In this document: positions 1 to 10,374 of the stretch, piece by piece
Layout: each line of letters begins with the position of its first letter
Position numbering within the stretch: the first letter of the stretch is position 1
Assembly: GCA_036399055.1 (NCBI GenBank)
Contig: DASWNX010000020.1
Coordinates: 1 to 64,000, forward strand
Source of the DNA: Jatrophihabitans sp.
Lineage (GTDB): Bacteria; Actinomycetota; Actinomycetes; Mycobacteriales; Jatrophihabitantaceae
Length of the DNA: 64,000 nt
Direction: 5' to 3'
Program-made: the position numbers and the translations under genes
Notes under the pieces: model-generated
Seen by the model: the letters and a program-made list of their open reading frames with translations, nothing else
What the model was told of the DNA's origin: nothing
Databases searched by the model: none

Positions 1-870
1 GGCTAGTTGGTCGGCCGTCATGCTGATGATCACCTGGGCAGGCGCCCCAGAGTCGACCAGCTCGGTGCGACGCACCGCCAGAGCGGCCAAGTCTTCCAGC
101 GCGTCGTGCATCCGTTGGCCGTGGCTGCGCGGGTCCGGGCCGGCGTCGTCGGTGGGTCGCGGCGCTGATCGAGGAGTGAGCCAGGCGAGCAGTTGAGCGC
201 CGCAGGTCGGGGTGAGCCGGCCGGTCGCGCGGTAGCTGCCATCGGCCTCGGGAATCAGCGCGAACGACCGGCGCCGAGCGTGTTCCTCATCGGAGGCGAG
301 CACGCCGTCCGGATTCAAGTGGGCCAGGATTCGCTGCCCGACCACCCCGACCTGGCGGGGCCGCAGCTGGGTCGCCGCCTTGACCAGCTGTTGCTCGGCG
401 GCAGCGACGTCGGCCGGATCGACCGAGCTGGGTAGCTCATCAAGGGTCGCGGCGATCACCCGAGCGTGCTCAGAAGACACCACCCCCGCAGCCTGGGCAG
501 CCGCCACGTCGGGCAACAGCGTCTCGAGCTGCTCACCGGTCAGCCCCCACCGCGGCCCGCAGACCTGCGACGCGGCCACTCGCTGGCGCGCCTCGTGCGG
601 CGACAGCCGCAATGCGGCCTGCAGCAGCGCCGACGTGGACCCCAGCACCAACCGACCGGCCAGCGCGCGCCGTCCTAGCTCGGCGACCAAGGCATGATCG
701 ACCACCGCGAGCCGGCGCCGCAGCACTTCGAACTCCCGCAACTCAGCCAGCACGTCGGCATCGGTCAGCTTGCCGAACAAGCCGGCCGAGACGTCGCCAA
801 GGTAGGAGGACAGCTCATCGACAAGGCCGGCAAGGGGTGCCGAAGTGACGCCGTCGGTAAGTTTGTCCAC
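1..870 (-). CDS. DUF222 / HNH-endonuclease-type protein, N-terminal part (runs off the window)
   Basis: An open frame of 290 codons reads from a GTG at 870 to the window edge with no stop. It begins MDKLTDGVTSAPLAGLVDEL and shows the features of DUF222 proteins: a helical N-terminus with LREFEVLRRRLAVVDHALVAE, LSPHEARQRV, AAGVVSSEHARVIA, and then a RRSFALIPEADGSYRATGRL strand region. In this family the DUF222 region is normally followed by a C-terminal HNH nuclease domain, which would lie outside the window. Such genes are multicopy and mobile-like in actinobacteria, and their function is not established. The start is supported by a TAGTGT hexamer (878-883) seven bases before the GTG, the arrangement of a leaderless transcript. 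Confidence 0.85.
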   Translation of the reverse strand, partial: MDKLTDGVTSAPLAGLVDELSSYLGDVSAGLFGKLTDADVLAELREFEVLRRRLAVVDHALVAELGRRALAGRLVLGSTSALLQAALRLSPHEARQRVAASQVCGPRWGLTGEQLETLLPDVAAAQAAGVVSSEHARVIAATLDELPSSVDPADVAAAEQQLVKAATQLRPRQVGVVGQRILAHLNPDGVLASDEEHARRRSFALIPEADGSYRATGRLTPTCGAQLLAWLTPRSAPRPTDDAGPDPRSHGQRMHDALEDLAALAVRRTELVDSGAPAQVIISMTADQLA

Positions 871-980
871 GCATCAGACACTACGGGTGGGGTCTGACAA
901 AACGCCGGCCGCAAGAGAACAGGCCAATAAAACAAGGGTAAACAGCCGGGAACCGAGCCGAACCGACCAGCCGAGCCGCA

Positions 981-997
981 CCCGCCCCCGCGGCGGG
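981..997 (-). terminator. short GC-rich hairpin after cimA
   Basis: Arms cccgcc (981-986) and ggcggg (992-997) form a compact stem about 25 bases after the cimA stop, with no T-run. GC hairpins without a U-tract are often suggested as actinobacterial terminators. Here it would separate the branched-chain operon from the DUF222 gene, which has its own promoter-like hexamer. Weak evidence. Confidence 0.3.
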
Positions 998-1019
998 CTG
1001 AGTCAAGTCACGCCGAACC

Positions 1020-2591
1020 TCAGCGCTCCAGCAGGCCGAACCGCACCGCGTCGGCCAGCGCCAGCCAGGACGCCTCGACGATGTTGGGGTGCACCCCCAC
1101 CGTCGTCCACTCCTCGGTCTTGTCCGAGGTCTCGATGAGCACCCGGGTGGTCGCGTCGGTGCCGTGCTTGCCCGGCAGGATACGGACCTTGTAGTCCGAC
1201 AGCTCCAGGTCGGCCAGCTTGGGAAAGACCTCTTCCAGAGCCGAGCGAAGCGCCAGGTCCAATGCGTTGACCGGGCCGTTGCCCTCCGCGGTGGTGATCA
1301 TCCGGCGATCACCTGCACGCACCTTCACCGTCGCCTCGGTCATCACGCTGCCGTCCTGCCTGCGGTCGATGATCACCCGGTAGGACTCCACGGTGAACTG
1401 GACGGGCGCGGTGCGCAGCTCCTCACGAACCAGCAACTCGAAGGAGGCGTCGGCGGCCTCGTAGGACCAACCGGCGGACTCACGTTCCTTGACCCGGTCC
1501 ACCACCCTGCTGACCACGTCCGGGCGGCTGGTCACGTCCACACCCAGCTCCCTGGACTTCAACTCGACCGAAGCCCGGCCGGCCATCTCGGTGATCAGGA
1601 TCCGCTGACGGTTACCGACCAGCCCCGGGTCCAGGTGGTTGTAGAGCTCCGGGCCGGATTTGATCGCCGAGGCGTGAAGCCCGGCCTTGTGCGCGAAGGC
1701 GGAACCGCCGACGTAGGGCGCGTGGGTGTCCGGCGCCAGGTTGGCGATCTCGGCGATCGCGTGCGACACCCGGACGCTCTCGGCGATCGTGCCGGGCGGC
1801 AGCACGTCCAAGCCCATCTTGAACACCAGGCCGCCGATCACCGAGAAGATGTCGGCGTTGCCGGCCCGCTCGCCGTAGCCGTTGGCTGTGCCCTGCACGT
1901 GGGTCACTCCGGCGGCCACCGCCGCGAGGGTGTTGGCGACCGCGCAGCCGGTGTCGTCCTGGGTGTGGATGCCCAGCCGGATGCCGGCGCGGGCCGACAC
2001 CGCCGACACCACCTCAGCGATGCCCATCGGCAGCATGCCGCCGTTGGTGTCGCACAGCACTCCGACGTCGGCGCCCGCCCCCGCCGCCGCGTCGAGCACC
2101 CGCAACCCGTAGTCGCGGTCATGGCGGTAGCCGTCGAAGAAGTGCTCGCAGTCCACGAACACCCGGCGGCCGGCCGCCGTCAGGTAGCCGACGGTGTCTG
2201 ACACCATCGCCAGGTTCTCGGCCCTGCTGGTGCGCAGGGCACGTTCGACGTGCCAGACGTCGGACTTGGCCACCAGCGTGATGACGGGGGCGCCGCTGTC
2301 GAGCAGCGCCCGCACCTGAGAGTCCTCGGCCACCGCGGCGCCGGCCTTGCGAGTGGCGCCGAAGGCGACCAGCGTCGCGTGCCGCAGCGCCAGCTCACCC
2401 CTGGTGGCCCGGGCGAAGAACTCGGTGTCCTTGGGAACCGCGCCTGGCCAGCCGCCTTCGAGGAAGCCCACTCCCAGCGAGTCCAGCAACCGGGCCACCG
2501 CCAGCTTGTCAGCCACCGAGTAGCTGATGCCCTCACGCTGGGCGCCGTCGCGCAGGGTGGTGTCGAAGACATGAAAGTCGTCATTGAGCAT
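1020..2591 (-). CDS. cimA: citramalate synthase / 2-isopropylmalate synthase family (CimA type)
   Basis: The 523-residue protein has the HMGL-like TIM barrel at residues 1-280 with the active-site signature FDTTLRDGAQREG near the N-terminus, IHTQDDTGCAVANTLAA as metal-binding strand, and THVQGTANGYGERAGNAD. A LeuA-type allosteric dimer domain occupies roughly residues 370-520. The DFHVFDTTLRDGAQ start and the overall length fit the CimA branch rather than LeuA. CimA condenses pyruvate with acetyl-CoA to citramalate, which LeuCD and LeuB convert to 2-oxobutyrate for isoleucine. It lies 29 bp after leuB as the last gene of the ilvBNC-leuB-cimA operon. Substrate preference cannot be proven from sequence. 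Confidence 0.9.
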   Translation of the reverse strand: MLNDDFHVFDTTLRDGAQREGISYSVADKLAVARLLDSLGVGFLEGGWPGAVPKDTEFFARATRGELALRHATLVAFGATRKAGAAVAEDSQVRALLDSGAPVITLVAKSDVWHVERALRTSRAENLAMVSDTVGYLTAAGRRVFVDCEHFFDGYRHDRDYGLRVLDAAAGAGADVGVLCDTNGGMLPMGIAEVVSAVSARAGIRLGIHTQDDTGCAVANTLAAVAAGVTHVQGTANGYGERAGNADIFSVIGGLVFKMGLDVLPPGTIAESVRVSHAIAEIANLAPDTHAPYVGGSAFAHKAGLHASAIKSGPELYNHLDPGLVGNRQRILITEMAGRASVELKSRELGVDVTSRPDVVSRVVDRVKERESAGWSYEAADASFELLVREELRTAPVQFTVESYRVIIDRRQDGSVMTEATVKVRAGDRRMITTAEGNGPVNALDLALRSALEEVFPKLADLELSDYKVRILPGKHGTDATTRVLIETSDKTEEWTTVGVHPNIVEASWLALADAVRFGLLER

Positions 2592-2620
2592 GGGAGGTCT
2601 CCGAACGGTGTGACGGCAGG

Positions 2621-3643
2621 TCAGTGGGCGGCAGCGGACGCGATCCGCTCGCCGATCTCGCCGGTGCTGCCCGGGCGGGCAGGATCACGTGTGCTCAGAT
2701 CGGCGGCCACCGCCGCCTCGATCCTGGCCGCAGCCCCGTCGTGACCGAGGTGGCTGAGCAACATCGCGACCGACAGGATCGCCGCGGTCGGATCAGCCTT
2801 GGCCTGACCGGCGATGTCAGGGGCCGAGCCGTGCACCGGCTCGAACATCGACGGGGTGCTTCGGCTGGGATTGAGGTTTCCACTCGCAGCCAAACCGATT
2901 CCGCCTGCGATGGCCGCGGCCAGGTCGGTGAGGATGTCACCGAACAGGTTGTCGGTGACGATCACGTCGTACCGACCGGGGTCGGTGACCAGGTAGATCG
3001 TCGCCGCGTCCGCATGGTGATACGCCACGGTCACATCGGGATACTCCTCGGCTACCCGGTGAACCGTGCGAAGCCACAGGTCGCCGGCGTGCACGAGCAC
3101 ATTGCTCTTGTGCACCAGGGTCAGGTGCTTGCGTGGCCGCCGGGCCGCGCCGTCGAACGCCGCCCGGACGACGCGCTCCACACCGAAAGCGGTGTTCACA
3201 CTCACCTCGGTGGCGATCTCGTGGGGGCTGTGCTTGCGCAGCGTGCCGCCGTTGCCGGCATAGGGCCCCTCGGTCCCTTCGCGGTAGATCACGAAGTCGA
3301 TGTCGGGCCGGCCTGCCAACGGGGTGCTGACACCCGGATGCAGCTTGGCCGGGCGCAGGTTGACGTAGTGATCCAGTTCGAACCGCAACCGCAACAGCAA
3401 CCCGCGCTCGAGCACCCCCGACGGCACGGACGGATCGCCGACCGCGCCGAGCAGGATGGCGTCGTGCTGGCGCAACTCGGCGAGCACCGAGTCCGGCAGC
3501 GTCTCGCCGGTGCGACGCCACCGTGCCGCGCCCAGGTCATACCCGGTCCTCTCGACACCGGGCAGCACCGAGTCCAGCACTGCCAACGCCTGCTCGACGA
3601 CCTCGCCGCCGATCCCGTCACCGGGAATCACCGCCAACTTCAT
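2621..3643 (-). CDS. leuB: 3-isopropylmalate dehydrogenase
   Basis: A 340-residue beta-decarboxylating dehydrogenase. It opens with [20 protein letters not shown], carries the substrate-binding stretch [14 protein letters not shown], the catalytic lysine region [11 protein letters not shown], the metal aspartates in [17 protein letters not shown], and the NAD-binding loop [14 protein letters not shown]. It oxidises 3-isopropylmalate in leucine synthesis and, with CimA next door, could also act on 3-methylmalate for isoleucine. It lies 19 bp after ilvC. A GGAG lies 12 bases before the ATG. The small actinobacterial LeuB subtype of about 340 residues is matched. Confidence 0.96.
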   Translation of the reverse strand: MKLAVIPGDGIGGEVVEQALAVLDSVLPGVERTGYDLGAARWRRTGETLPDSVLAELRQHDAILLGAVGDPSVPSGVLERGLLLRLRFELDHYVNLRPAKLHPGVSTPLAGRPDIDFVIYREGTEGPYAGNGGTLRKHSPHEIATEVSVNTAFGVERVVRAAFDGAARRPRKHLTLVHKSNVLVHAGDLWLRTVHRVAEEYPDVTVAYHHADAATIYLVTDPGRYDVIVTDNLFGDILTDLAAAIAGGIGLAASGNLNPSRSTPSMFEPVHGSAPDIAGQAKADPTAAILSVAMLLSHLGHDGAAARIEAAVAADLSTRDPARPGSTGEIGERIASAAAH

Positions 3644-3662
3644 GGCTGATCAGTGCTCCTGT

Positions 3663-4796
<1,134 letters not shown>

Positions 4797-4847
4797 TCAC
4801 GCTGTGTCCGACTGCGCTGATTGTCCTCGATGTCGCCGGTCACCCGG

Positions 4848-5372
4848 TCAACCGGCTCGCTCCACCGCACGTAGCGCCGTCTGCGTCATCGAACGCGGGC
4901 CACGGCCGATGGCCACCATGCCCGACTGGACCATCTCACGGATCCCGTAAGGCTCCATCATCTTCAACGTGGCCTCCAGCTTGGCCGGCGGGCCGATCAC
5001 CTCCACCGTGAGCACCTCCGGGCTGACGTCGACGACCTTGGCGTTGAACAGCTCCACGATGTCGAGCACCGCGCCGCGGTTGCCCTCGTCCGCCCGCACC
5101 TTGACCAGCAGCAACTCGCGCTGCACCGCCTGTCCGGGTTCCAGTTCGACGATCTTCAACACGTTGATCAGCTTGTTGAGCTGCTTGGTGATCTGCTCCA
5201 GGGCGTTGCCCTCGGCCGACACCAGGATCGTCATCCTGGAGACCTCCGGATGCTCGGTGGGTCCGACCGCCAGCGACTCGATGTTGAAGCCGCGGCGGCT
5301 GAACAGCCCTGACACCCGGGCCAGCACGCCGGGCTTGTTCTCGACCAGCACCGACAGCGTGTGGACGCTCAT
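4848..5372 (-). CDS. ilvN: acetolactate synthase small (regulatory) subunit
   Basis: The 174-residue protein begins MSVHTLSVLVENKPGVLARV, a classic ACT domain (residues 4-80) with the NKPGVLARVSGLFSRRGFNI allosteric site. A second ACT-like, IlvN C-terminal half (85-165) includes VLDIVELFNAKVVDVSPEVL. It binds valine for feedback control and activates the IlvB catalytic subunit. It is encoded 192 bp downstream of ilvB in the same direction; that gap is filled by a duplicated 75-bp element. Confidence 0.97.
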   Translation of the reverse strand: MSVHTLSVLVENKPGVLARVSGLFSRRGFNIESLAVGPTEHPEVSRMTILVSAEGNALEQITKQLNKLINVLKIVELEPGQAVQRELLLVKVRADEGNRGAVLDIVELFNAKVVDVSPEVLTVEVIGPPAKLEATLKMMEPYGIREMVQSGMVAIGRGPRSMTQTALRAVERAG

Positions 5373-5404
5373 GATCTCCGCCCGCTCTGCTCATTGATCA
5401 TCGG

Positions 5405-5560
5405 CCCGCTCTTCGCGCGAGCGCTCATCGCAGCACTCGCTCCGCTCCGCGCTCGTGCCTCGCCGCGATGCTCACTCATCGTTGACCCGCTCTTCGCGCG
5501 AGCGCTCATCGCAGCACTCGCTCCGCTCCGCGCTCGTGCCTCGCCGCGATGCTCACTCAT
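5405..5560. repeat. 75-bp direct repeat, two exact copies at 81-bp period (dispersed element)
   Basis: Positions 5405-5479 and 5486-5560 are identical, beginning cccgctcttcgcgcgagcgc and ending gctcactcat. On the minus strand each unit reads ATGAGTGAGCATCGC through GATGAGCGCTCGCGCGAAGA and is fully open in one frame (MSEHRGEARARSGASAAMS...). The same end segments recur at 27066-27178, so this is a dispersed family. It fills the ilvB-ilvN gap, downstream of the ilvB stop. Confidence 0.9.
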
Positions 5561-5564
5561 GGGT

Positions 5565-7352
5565 TCACACTCCGGAGTCGAAGTCGGGCCGGACGCCGCG
5601 GGCGGCGATGATCTCGTCATTGGATGTGCCGGCGGCGACCATCGGCCACACCATCGCGTCCTTGCCCACGGTGAAGTCCACCACCACCGGCTGGTCATCG
5701 ATGGACATCGCCTTCTCGATCGTCGCGTCGACCTCGGAGGCCGTCTCACACCGCAGGCCGACGCAACCGAGCGCGTCTGCCAGCTTCACAAAATCCGGGA
5801 TGCGCGTGCGCGACTCGGCGCCGTGCGCGGCCCGGTGCGTTCCCAGCTCGGTGTTGGAGTAGCGCTCGTCGTAGAACAGCGTCTGCCACTGCCGCACCAT
5901 CCCCAGGTTGCCGTTGTTGATCACCGCGACCTTGATCGGGATGCCCTCGATCGCGCAGGTCGCAAGCTCCTGATTGGTCATCTGAAAGCAGCCGTCGCCG
6001 TCGATCGCCCAGACCATGGCGTCCGGGGCTCCGACCTTGGCGCCCATCGCGGCCGGCACCGAGTAGCCCATCGTTCCGGCGCCTCCGGAGTTCAACCAGG
6101 TGTAGGGGTTCTCATAGGAGATGAACTGCGCCGCCCACATCTGGTGCTGGCCCACCCCCGCGGTGAACACCGTGTCCGGACCGGCGATCTTTCCTAGCCG
6201 CTCGATCACGTACTGGGGCGCCAGGCTGCCGTCGGCGGGCTCGTCATAACCGAGGGGGTAGGTGCGCCGCCAGCCGTCGACCTCCTTCCACCAACCGGTC
6301 AGGTCGCAACGGTTGCCGGCGGCGTACTCCGAACGCACCGCGGCGACCAGGTCGCCGATCACCTCACGGGCGTCCCCCACGATCGGAACGTCGGCGACCC
6401 GGTTCTTGCCGATCTCGGCGGGATCGATGTCGGCGTGGATCACCGTCGCGTGCGGAGCGAACGAGTCGAGCCGGCCGGTCACCCGGTCATCGAAACGGGT
6501 GCCCAGCGCGATCAGCAGATCCGCCTTCTGCAGCGCCGTCACGGCGGCCACCGTGCCATGCATTCCGGGCATTCCCAGGTGCTGGCGGTGCGAGTCGGGA
6601 AACGCCCCGCGCGCCATCAGCGTCGTGACCACCGGAATCCCACTCAGCTCGGCCAGCTGCGCCAATTCGGCGGTGGCACGCGCCTTGAGCACGCCCCCAC
6701 CGACATAGAGCACCGGGCGCCGGGCGCCGGCGATCAGCTTGGCTGCCTCGCGGATCTGCTTGCCATGCGGCTTGATCACCGATCGGTAGCCGGGCAGGTC
6801 CAGGGTCGGCGGCCAGTCGAACACCGTCTGGCTCTGCAGGACGTCCTTCGGGATGTCGACCAGCACCGGGCCAGGACGCCCTGTGTTAGCCAGGTGAAAA
6901 GCCTCCGCGATGGTCTGCGGGATCTGCTCGGCGTGCTGCACGAGGAAGTTGTGCTTGGTGATCGGCAACGTTATCCCGCAAATGTCGGCTTCCTGAAAGG
7001 CATCGGTGCCGATCGCGGGAAACGGCACTTGCCCGGTGATGGCGACGATCGGAACCGAATCGAGGAAGGCGTCCGCGATCGGAGTGACCAGGTTGGTGGC
7101 GCCCGGGCCGGAGGTCGCCATGCAGACGCCGACCTTCCCGGTGACCTGGGCGTAACCCTCTGCCGCGTGTCCAGCGCCCTGCTCGTGGCGAACGAGGATG
7201 TGGCGGACTCTTGTGGAGTCATACAGCGGGTCATAAGCAGGCAGGATCGCCCCACCGGGAATGCCGAAAACCACCTCGGCGCCCACCTCCTCCAGCGACC
7301 GGACCAGCGACTGCGCTCCGGTGACCTGTTCGTAGGCCGGCGTCGGTGTCAT
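5565..7352 (-). CDS. ilvB: acetolactate synthase large (catalytic) subunit
   Basis: The 595-residue protein has the three thiamine-diphosphate enzyme domains. The catalytic glutamate sits in [14 protein letters not shown] (about residue 60). The central domain with [19 protein letters not shown] binds FAD in this family. The TPP motif [15 protein letters not shown] runs to [11 protein letters not shown] near residue 480. It condenses two pyruvates, or pyruvate with 2-oxobutyrate. It is the first structural gene of the operon and is preceded by a transcription attenuator (7448-7543). Confidence 0.98.
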   Translation of the reverse strand: MTPTPAYEQVTGAQSLVRSLEEVGAEVVFGIPGGAILPAYDPLYDSTRVRHILVRHEQGAGHAAEGYAQVTGKVGVCMATSGPGATNLVTPIADAFLDSVPIVAITGQVPFPAIGTDAFQEADICGITLPITKHNFLVQHAEQIPQTIAEAFHLANTGRPGPVLVDIPKDVLQSQTVFDWPPTLDLPGYRSVIKPHGKQIREAAKLIAGARRPVLYVGGGVLKARATAELAQLAELSGIPVVTTLMARGAFPDSHRQHLGMPGMHGTVAAVTALQKADLLIALGTRFDDRVTGRLDSFAPHATVIHADIDPAEIGKNRVADVPIVGDAREVIGDLVAAVRSEYAAGNRCDLTGWWKEVDGWRRTYPLGYDEPADGSLAPQYVIERLGKIAGPDTVFTAGVGQHQMWAAQFISYENPYTWLNSGGAGTMGYSVPAAMGAKVGAPDAMVWAIDGDGCFQMTNQELATCAIEGIPIKVAVINNGNLGMVRQWQTLFYDERYSNTELGTHRAAHGAESRTRIPDFVKLADALGCVGLRCETASEVDATIEKAMSIDDQPVVVDFTVGKDAMVWPMVAAGTSNDEIIAARGVRPDFDSGV

Positions 7353-7447
7353 TGCTCGATTCCTTCCTGGCGGGCGGTTCTGCTTGCCCTGCTTGGCGAT
7401 CCTGGGGTCAGGGACTGCTAGGACGTCCGACTTCCCGTTCCGGCAAC

Positions 7448-7478
7448 AAAAAACCCCTCGTGCTGTTGCACGAAGGGT
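7448..7478 (-). terminator. intrinsic terminator of the ilvB attenuator
   Basis: On the minus strand CCCTTCGTGC (7477-7468), loop AACA and GCACGAGGGG (7463-7454) form a ten-pair stem with one G-U, followed immediately by six T residues (complement of 7448-7453). It lies between the leader peptide (7517-7543) and ilvB (start 7352), the arrangement of a transcription attenuator. The segment 7479-7516 (gcgtc ... gacgc arms) could form part of a pause or antiterminator structure. Confidence 0.88.
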
Positions 7479-7516
7479 CTGCGCGTCTCCTTGCGGCTAT
7501 GGCCGACGGGGACGCG

Positions 7517-7543
7517 CTAGTCAATGAGTACGAGGCGCTGCAC
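7517..7543 (-). CDS. ilvB leader peptide, 8 residues, branched-chain rich
   Basis: GTG CAG CGC CTC GTA CTC ATT GAC TAG encodes MQRLVLID, with four consecutive branched-chain codons Leu-Val-Leu-Ile just before the stop. It lies 38 bases upstream of the terminator stem. Ribosome stalling at these codons when charged tRNAs are scarce would favour read-through into ilvBNC-leuB-cimA. The GTG falls at the expected transcription start, seven bases after the -10 hexamer, so the peptide is probably translated from a leaderless transcript. Attenuation of ilvB by a leader peptide has been proposed comparatively in actinobacteria; this particular peptide is read directly here. Confidence 0.8.
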   Translation of the reverse strand: MQRLVLID

Positions 7544-7550
7544 AGCATCG

Positions 7551-7580
7551 ACCCTACACCGGGTTTTTCCAGGGTTTCAA
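7551..7580 (-). promoter_or_regulatory. ilvB operon promoter
   Basis: On the minus strand TTGAAA (7580-7575), an 18-base spacer and TAGGGT (7556-7551) form a housekeeping sigma-type promoter. The predicted start is at about 7543, on the G of the leader-peptide GTG. This agreement of promoter, leaderless start and attenuator is the main support. Confidence 0.7.
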
Positions 7581-7735
7581 AATTTTCGGGACGGTCGTCT
7601 CGCCTAATGGGACACAGGCTTTGTGAACCCCGCTCGCACGGCTGTGCCGACGATTGGCCGCATTGGCGCGGCACGTAACGGTTTAACTCGATTCGTTGCC
7701 GCCTTTCGGCAGTTCGGCATGGCACTATGCCGGGC

Positions 7736-8596
7736 ATGCCAGCGGTTCAGCCTCCAGCGCTGTGGCTGTCGATTGCCGCGACCGCGGTCAGCGTCGTCAC
7801 CGTCGCCGCCATGGCAAGTTCGGGCGGCCCTCGCCGACCACTGACCTTCGCCGGCGCGGTGCTGCTGCCGGGCGACCAGCGCAGCGTCACCTCCCCCGCG
7901 GCCAGTGACACCACCCGGCCGAGCCGGCAGCTCAGCCTGCCCAGCCCAGCCCGAACCCGGACGCGGACCTCGGCCGCCCCTTCGGCCGCCGACAGCACCG
8001 CCGGATACGCGTCCTCGGCGCCGGTGATCGTTCCGATCCACAACGCCTCGAGCACCCCCGCGCCCGCCGCTGGCCCGTCATCACCGGCCGGAGCGCCAGC
8101 GGCGCCGGCCGCGAGACCCACCGCTCAGCCCCACGCGCCGCGCACCACAGCTCCGGACCCGCCGGACACCCGATCGAGCGAGGCCGCACTGGCGGCAGCG
8201 CTGTTCAGCGCCCTCAACCAGGCCCGCCGGCAGATCGGACTACCCGCCCTGAGCTGGAGCGACAGGCTGCAGCGCAGCGCCGCCGATCACAACCACCAGA
8301 TGGCCGAGGCCGACGAGCTCGCGTCGCGAGTCGGCGACGAGCCGGCGCTGGGGGTCCGTCAGGCCAACCAGGGCGTGCTCGGCGATTACGCCGCCGAGAA
8401 TGTCGCCAGCACGCAGGCACTCAGCCTGGCCGGCGCCCTGGCTGCCCAGCAGTCGATGCTTGCCGAGCCTCCCCTCGACGGCGCCCGCCGGCAGAACCTG
8501 CTTTCCCCTGCCTTGAACGCAGTCGGCATCGACGTGCTGCTCGACCCGGCGCAGGGCCGGATGTGGATCACGCAGGACTTCGCGCAGCTGCCTTGA
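7736..8596 (+). CDS. secreted or membrane-anchored CAP (SCP/PR1-like) domain protein
   Basis: The 286-residue protein starts with a hydrophobic segment (LWLSIAATAVSVVTVAAMA, residues 8-27) acting as signal or anchor. A long Pro/Ala/Thr-rich linker follows (about 60-150), then a C-terminal CAP domain: LFSALNQARRQIGLPALSW, a DRLQRSAADHNHQMAEAD helix with the family histidine, AENVAST, and the SPALNAVGIDVLLDP...MWITQDF strands. CAP proteins of this kind are extracellular with unknown activity. The ATG at 7736 was preferred because CACTAT lies seven bases before it; an in-frame ATG at 7727 is the alternative. It is divergent from the ilvB operon. Confidence 0.8.
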   Translation: MPAVQPPALWLSIAATAVSVVTVAAMASSGGPRRPLTFAGAVLLPGDQRSVTSPAASDTTRPSRQLSLPSPARTRTRTSAAPSAADSTAGYASSAPVIVPIHNASSTPAPAAGPSSPAGAPAAPAARPTAQPHAPRTTAPDPPDTRSSEAALAAALFSALNQARRQIGLPALSWSDRLQRSAADHNHQMAEADELASRVGDEPALGVRQANQGVLGDYAAENVASTQALSLAGALAAQQSMLAEPPLDGARRQNLLSPALNAVGIDVLLDPAQGRMWITQDFAQLP

Positions 8597-8669
8597 CTCC
8601 TGAACGGGATCTCAGGCGCCAGCGCAGGCGCACCGCGTCCAGACGCCAGGCCGTGATCAGCCGGCTTGA

Positions 8670-10367
8670 TCAGCAGATGGCGCCCTGAGCCGCGGAGCCG
8701 ACGAGCCGGGCGTACTTGCGCAACACGCCGGTGTCAAACCGCGGCGGCAGCGGCTGCCAGTCGGCCTGGCGCCGTCGCAGCTCTGCCTCATCCACGTGCA
8801 ACTCGATGCTCCGGTCAGCGATGTCGACCACGATCCGGTCACCGTCGGCCACCAGGGCGATCGGGCCGCCGACCGCGGCCTCGGGTGCGACATGACCCAC
8901 GCACAGCCCGGTCGTGCCGCCGGAGAACCGCCCATCGGTCAGCAGCAGCACGTCCTTGCCCAGGCCGGCGCCCTTGATCGCCCCGGTGATCGCCAGCATC
9001 TCGCGCATGCCCGGTCCGCCCTTGGGGCCTTCCCACCGGATCACCACGACGTCCCCGGCCTTCAGGCTGCCGGTCGCCACGGCCTCCATCGCAGCCTGCT
9101 CGCGGTCAAACACCCGGGCGACGCCGTCGAAGACGTCGGTGTCGAAGCCGGCGGTCTTGACCACCGCGCCCTCAGGAGCCAGCGAGCCGTGCAGGATCGT
9201 GATGCCGCCGGTGCGGTGGATCGGCCTGGACATCGACCGGATGACCTCGCCGTCGGGCGCCGGGGGCGCCAGCAGCTCCAGGTTCTCGGCCAGCGTTCGT
9301 CCCGTCACGGTAAGGGCATCACCGTGCAGCAGGCCGGCGTCGAGCAGCGCTCGCATGACGACCGGGACCCCGCCGATCCGGTCGACGTCGGTCATCACGA
9401 ACCGGCCGAACGGCTTCATGTCGGCAAGGTGCGGCACCTTGTCGCCGATCCGGTTGAAGTCGGCGAGGCTCAGCTCGACCTCGGCCTCGCTGGCGATCGC
9501 CAGCAGGTGCAGCACCGCGTTGGTCGAGCCGCCAAGCGCCATCACGACCGTGATGGCGTTCTCGAAGGCCTGCTTGGTGAGGATCTGGCGCGCGGTGACG
9601 CCGGCGTCCACCAGCCGCACGACGGCTTCGCCCGAGCGCTCGGCGTAGGCGTCGCGCCGGGAGTCCGGCGCCGGCGGCGCTGCCGAGCCGGTCAATGACA
9701 TGCCCAGGGCTTCGGCCGCCGAGGCCATCGTGTTGGCGGTGTACATCCCGCCGCAGGCGCCTTCGCCCGGGCAGATGGCCCGCTCGATCTCGTCCAGCTC
9801 GTCACGGGTGATCTTTCCGGCCAGACAGGCGCCAACCCCCTCGAAGGCGTCGATGATGGTCACGTCGTTGCCGTGCAGCTTGCCCGGCAACGTCGAGCCT
9901 GCGTAGAGGAACACCGCCGCGACATCGAGCCGGGCAGCGGCCATCAGCATGCCCGGCAGCGACTTGTCACAGCCGGCCAGCAACACCGCGCCATCCAGCC
10001 GCTCGGCGCGGAAGACCGTCTCGACCGAGTCCGCGATGACCTCACGCGAGACCAGCGAGTAGTGCATGCCCTCATGGCCCATCGAGATGCCGTCGGACAC
10101 CGAGATGGTGCCGAATTCCAGCGGAAAGCCGTCAGCGCCCCGCACTCCGACCTTGGCCTGCTTGGCCAACCGGTTCAGCGACAGGTTGCAGGGGGTGATC
10201 TCGTTCCAGGACGAGGCGACCCCGATCTGCGGCTTGTCCCAGTCGTCGTCTCCCATGCCCACCGCGCGCAGCATGCCTCGCGAGGCGGCTCGCTCGATGC
10301 CGTCGGTGACCGCGCCGGAATGCGGTTTGCGGTGTCGTGGCTTACTGCTGGGCTGCTCCGTCGTCAC
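8670..10367 (-). CDS. ilvD: dihydroxy-acid dehydratase
   Basis: About 565 residues with the three cysteine motifs that ligate the Fe-S cluster in this family: [29 protein letters not shown] and [14 protein letters not shown]. The catalytic serine region [19 protein letters not shown] is near the C-terminus. It dehydrates dihydroxy-isovalerate and dihydroxy-methylvalerate, the third common branched-chain step, and completes the Val/Ile set started by the nearby ilvBNC operon although it is a separate unit. Two GTG codons are possible (10373 and 10367); 10367 lies seven bases after a TAGGCT hexamer and is preferred. Confidence 0.96.
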   Translation of the reverse strand: MTTEQPSSKPRHRKPHSGAVTDGIERAASRGMLRAVGMGDDDWDKPQIGVASSWNEITPCNLSLNRLAKQAKVGVRGADGFPLEFGTISVSDGISMGHEGMHYSLVSREVIADSVETVFRAERLDGAVLLAGCDKSLPGMLMAAARLDVAAVFLYAGSTLPGKLHGNDVTIIDAFEGVGACLAGKITRDELDEIERAICPGEGACGGMYTANTMASAAEALGMSLTGSAAPPAPDSRRDAYAERSGEAVVRLVDAGVTARQILTKQAFENAITVVMALGGSTNAVLHLLAIASEAEVELSLADFNRIGDKVPHLADMKPFGRFVMTDVDRIGGVPVVMRALLDAGLLHGDALTVTGRTLAENLELLAPPAPDGEVIRSMSRPIHRTGGITILHGSLAPEGAVVKTAGFDTDVFDGVARVFDREQAAMEAVATGSLKAGDVVVIRWEGPKGGPGMREMLAITGAIKGAGLGKDVLLLTDGRFSGGTTGLCVGHVAPEAAVGGPIALVADGDRIVVDIADRSIELHVDEAELRRRQADWQPLPPRFDTGVLRKYARLVGSAAQGAIC

Positions 10368-10374
10368 GATCACG

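Larger units (their letters stand above)
7353..7726. other. ilvB leader region and gap to the divergent CAP-domain gene
   Basis: These 374 bases contain, on the minus strand, the ilvB promoter, the leader peptide and the terminator described in separate entries, then about 95 bases up to the ilvB start. The part nearest 7727 holds the likely leaderless promoter of the plus-strand CAP-domain gene (CACTAT at 7723-7728). I see no further gene. Confidence 0.7.

Noticed and set aside
1089-2201. A 370-codon plus-strand frame across cimA
   Set aside because: Opposite strand of a conserved enzyme, no recognisable motif, typical GC shadow.
5369-5749. Minus-strand frame with MSEHRGEARARS repeats between ilvB and ilvN
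   Set aside because: It begins inside ilvB and is generated by the duplicated 75-bp element; I report the element as a repeat, not as a gene.
7517-7560. A longer leader frame starting ATG CTG TGC upstream of ilvB
   Set aside because: It has no run of branched-chain codons and runs through the terminator; the GTG frame encoding MQRLVLID fits attenuation.
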